This document shows positions 29,690-30,548 of a stretch of 30,548 nucleotides of DNA, in pieces. A program made the translations under genes and the position numbers. The stretch's first letter is position 1; each line of letters begins with the position of its first letter. The stretch covers positions 1 to 30,548 of the forward strand of contig DVNM01000036.1 in the NCBI GenBank assembly GCA_018714405.1, given 5' to 3'. Under the pieces are notes generated by a model. It made no database searches. It saw only the letters and a program-made list of their open reading frames with translations, and had not been told where the DNA came from. This DNA comes from Scybalenecus merdavium (GTDB taxonomy: Bacteria; Bacillota; Clostridia; Oscillospirales; Acutalibacteraceae).

Positions 29690-30367
29690 ATGCAGAGAAT
29701 CAGCCGGTGCGAGGTCATTGACATTATTGATTACAACGACCACGCCGTTGTTTTTGTGGAAAAGCGGCCGCTTGCCGAAAACCCGGCCAAATACCGCGCA
29801 AACTACCTGGTGTACGACTTTGACAAGCAGCAGGTGGAGCAAATCACAAAAAGCGCCTACCTGTTAAAGAAGTTCGGCCCTGAATTTAATAAGATCAGCG
29901 CCCAGGTGCGCAACTTTGTGTCGTGCGACGCGGCCATTCTTTACGACAAGCGCGTGCTGATGATCTACCCCAACGGGGAAGCCGGTATTTTTGACCGCGA
30001 CGGCGAGCTGGGCTGGACCGGCAGTTTCGCCTACCACGAAGAGACCGTCAGCGGCCTTGCGCTGGAGGGCAAGTACTTTTGGTGCGTCTGTAAAAACGAG
30101 AACTGCATCATCCGCTACTCGGCCCAGAACATGAAAGTGGACCTGCGCATCGGCGGCAAAAACGCCGTGACCTTCCAGGCGCCGGAGCACATCTCCTGTG
30201 CGGACGGAGATCTTTACGTTTGCTGCAACACCAACAAGGTCAAGCGCATAGACGGCACCAACTACGGTGTGGAGGACTACCTGGAGTCTAAAGAACACAT
30301 TTTGCGCTTTAAAAAGCACGGCAAAAACGCCATCATCTGCACCCCCTACGGGGCGTATGCGGTGTAA
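29690..30367 (+). CDS. Hypothetical protein, possibly beta-propeller-like
   Basis: A 225-residue protein I do not recognise. It starts 2 bases after the rex stop codon, with GGAGG 7 bases before the ATG, and ends the operon ahead of a strong terminator. No signal peptide or membrane segment. It is beta-rich with repeated short strands and aromatic residues: AAILYDKRVLMIYPNGEAGI, VSGLALEGKYFWCVCKNENC, HISCADGDLYVCCNTNKVKR. These look like repeating four-stranded blades of a small beta-propeller, but no known family signature is visible. Several Cys (CVC, CC, C) could make it redox-responsive or metal-binding; this is speculation. Co-transcription with rex suggests a role linked to redox or central metabolism. 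Confidence 0.75.
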   Translation: MQRISRCEVIDIIDYNDHAVVFVEKRPLAENPAKYRANYLVYDFDKQQVEQITKSAYLLKKFGPEFNKISAQVRNFVSCDAAILYDKRVLMIYPNGEAGIFDRDGELGWTGSFAYHEETVSGLALEGKYFWCVCKNENCIIRYSAQNMKVDLRIGGKNAVTFQAPEHISCADGDLYVCCNTNKVKRIDGTNYGVEDYLESKEHILRFKKHGKNAIICTPYGAYAV

Positions 30368-30378
30368 TACAAAACAAC

Positions 30379-30418
30379 AAAAAAGCATTCAGAAAGCAAG
30401 CTTTCTGAATGCTTTTTT
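30379..30418. terminator. Bidirectional terminator of the acn-icd-rex operon
   Basis: AAAAAAGCATTCAGAAAGC pairs with GCTTTCTGAATGCTTTTTT, a perfect 19-bp stem with an AA tip. It also serves the convergent minus-strand gene that ends at 30426. Confidence 0.95.
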
Positions 30419-30425
30419 CACTTTA

Positions 30426-30548
30426 TTACAGTTCTGTTTCCGAAACCATTTTGCGCAAAATGGCGCAGGAGCGGTTGAACTTTTCCTGCTCCTCGGCCGT
30501 CAAGTGCATTTCCAAAATCTCGCGCACACCGCCGGCATTGACAACGGC
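30426..30548 (-). CDS. Partial: C-terminus of a lactate/malate dehydrogenase
   Basis: The last 40 residues of a minus-strand protein that continues past the window edge: VNAGGVREILEMHLTAEEQE, then FNRSCAILRKMVSETEL. This fits the C-terminal helix of the L-lactate/malate dehydrogenase family (G(V/I)xE(I/V)LxLxLxxxExxxFxxSxxxLxxxi). Lactate dehydrogenase is a classic Rex target in anaerobes, and its neighbour here is the rex operon. Which of the two substrates it uses cannot be told from this fragment. Confidence 0.7.
   Translation of the reverse strand, partial: AVVNAGGVREILEMHLTAEEQEKFNRSCAILRKMVSETEL

Overview
The window looks like chromosomal DNA from a strictly anaerobic, fermentative Firmicute, most likely a gut Clostridia of the Oscillospirales/Ruminococcaceae type. 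The basis is mixed GC, AGGAGG-type ribosome binding sites, sigma-A-like promoters with 17-base spacers, a pyruvate formate-lyase pair, Rex, sortase B with an IPDTG surface protein, and the Firmicute gene order tepA - ylzJ - ftsK/spoIIIE. I cannot assign a species. No phage, IS element, CRISPR array or replication origin is visible.

Layout. 1-325: gene-free, with strong hairpins. 326-5758: transport and catabolism: a GPH-family sugar:cation symporter, an OPA-like MFS transporter divergent from a cytoplasmic type I phosphodiesterase, and a DUF4874/DUF4832 protein. 5759-6165: promoter, a decayed tRNA-like repeat and tRNA-Ala(GGC). 6215-7475: two GNAT acetyltransferases behind a promoter, a 36-codon leader ORF rich in Tyr and Ala codons, and a strong terminator lying just before the first acetyltransferase; this looks like an undescribed attenuator. 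7475-10670: pflA and pflB with the pflB promoter. 10895-12440: tRNA-Leu(UAG), a small unknown gene facing a 5'-truncated gene remnant, tRNA-Ala(CGC), and a tandem ~130-bp repeat. 12444-18414: a cell-surface module: a 1256-residue IPDTG-anchored protein, a TetR-family regulator transcribed divergently across a 546-bp region containing four copies of one 10-mer, and sortase B.

18411-25717: one long minus-strand operon (tepA, ylzJ-like, a UppP-like membrane protein lacking the catalytic arginine motif, ftsK/spoIIIE, YgiQ radical SAM, comEA, comF, srtB), with overlapping stops and starts at most junctions. 25764-30418: a plus-strand redox operon (aconitase, isocitrate dehydrogenase, rex, unknown) preceded by a Rex-type operator that overlaps its -35 box, implying autoregulation and NADH/NAD+ control of the oxidative citrate branch. 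The right edge carries the C-terminus of a probable lactate/malate dehydrogenase.

Themes: (i) redox balance and mixed-acid fermentation (pflAB, rex operon, dehydrogenase); (ii) envelope building and DNA handling (ftsK operon, competence proteins, sortase and a probable substrate); (iii) regulation through leader RNA and terminators. The best candidates for something new are the leader-peptide attenuator before the GNAT pair, the self-regulated acn-icd-rex-unknown operon, and the UppP-like pseudoenzyme in the ftsK operon.
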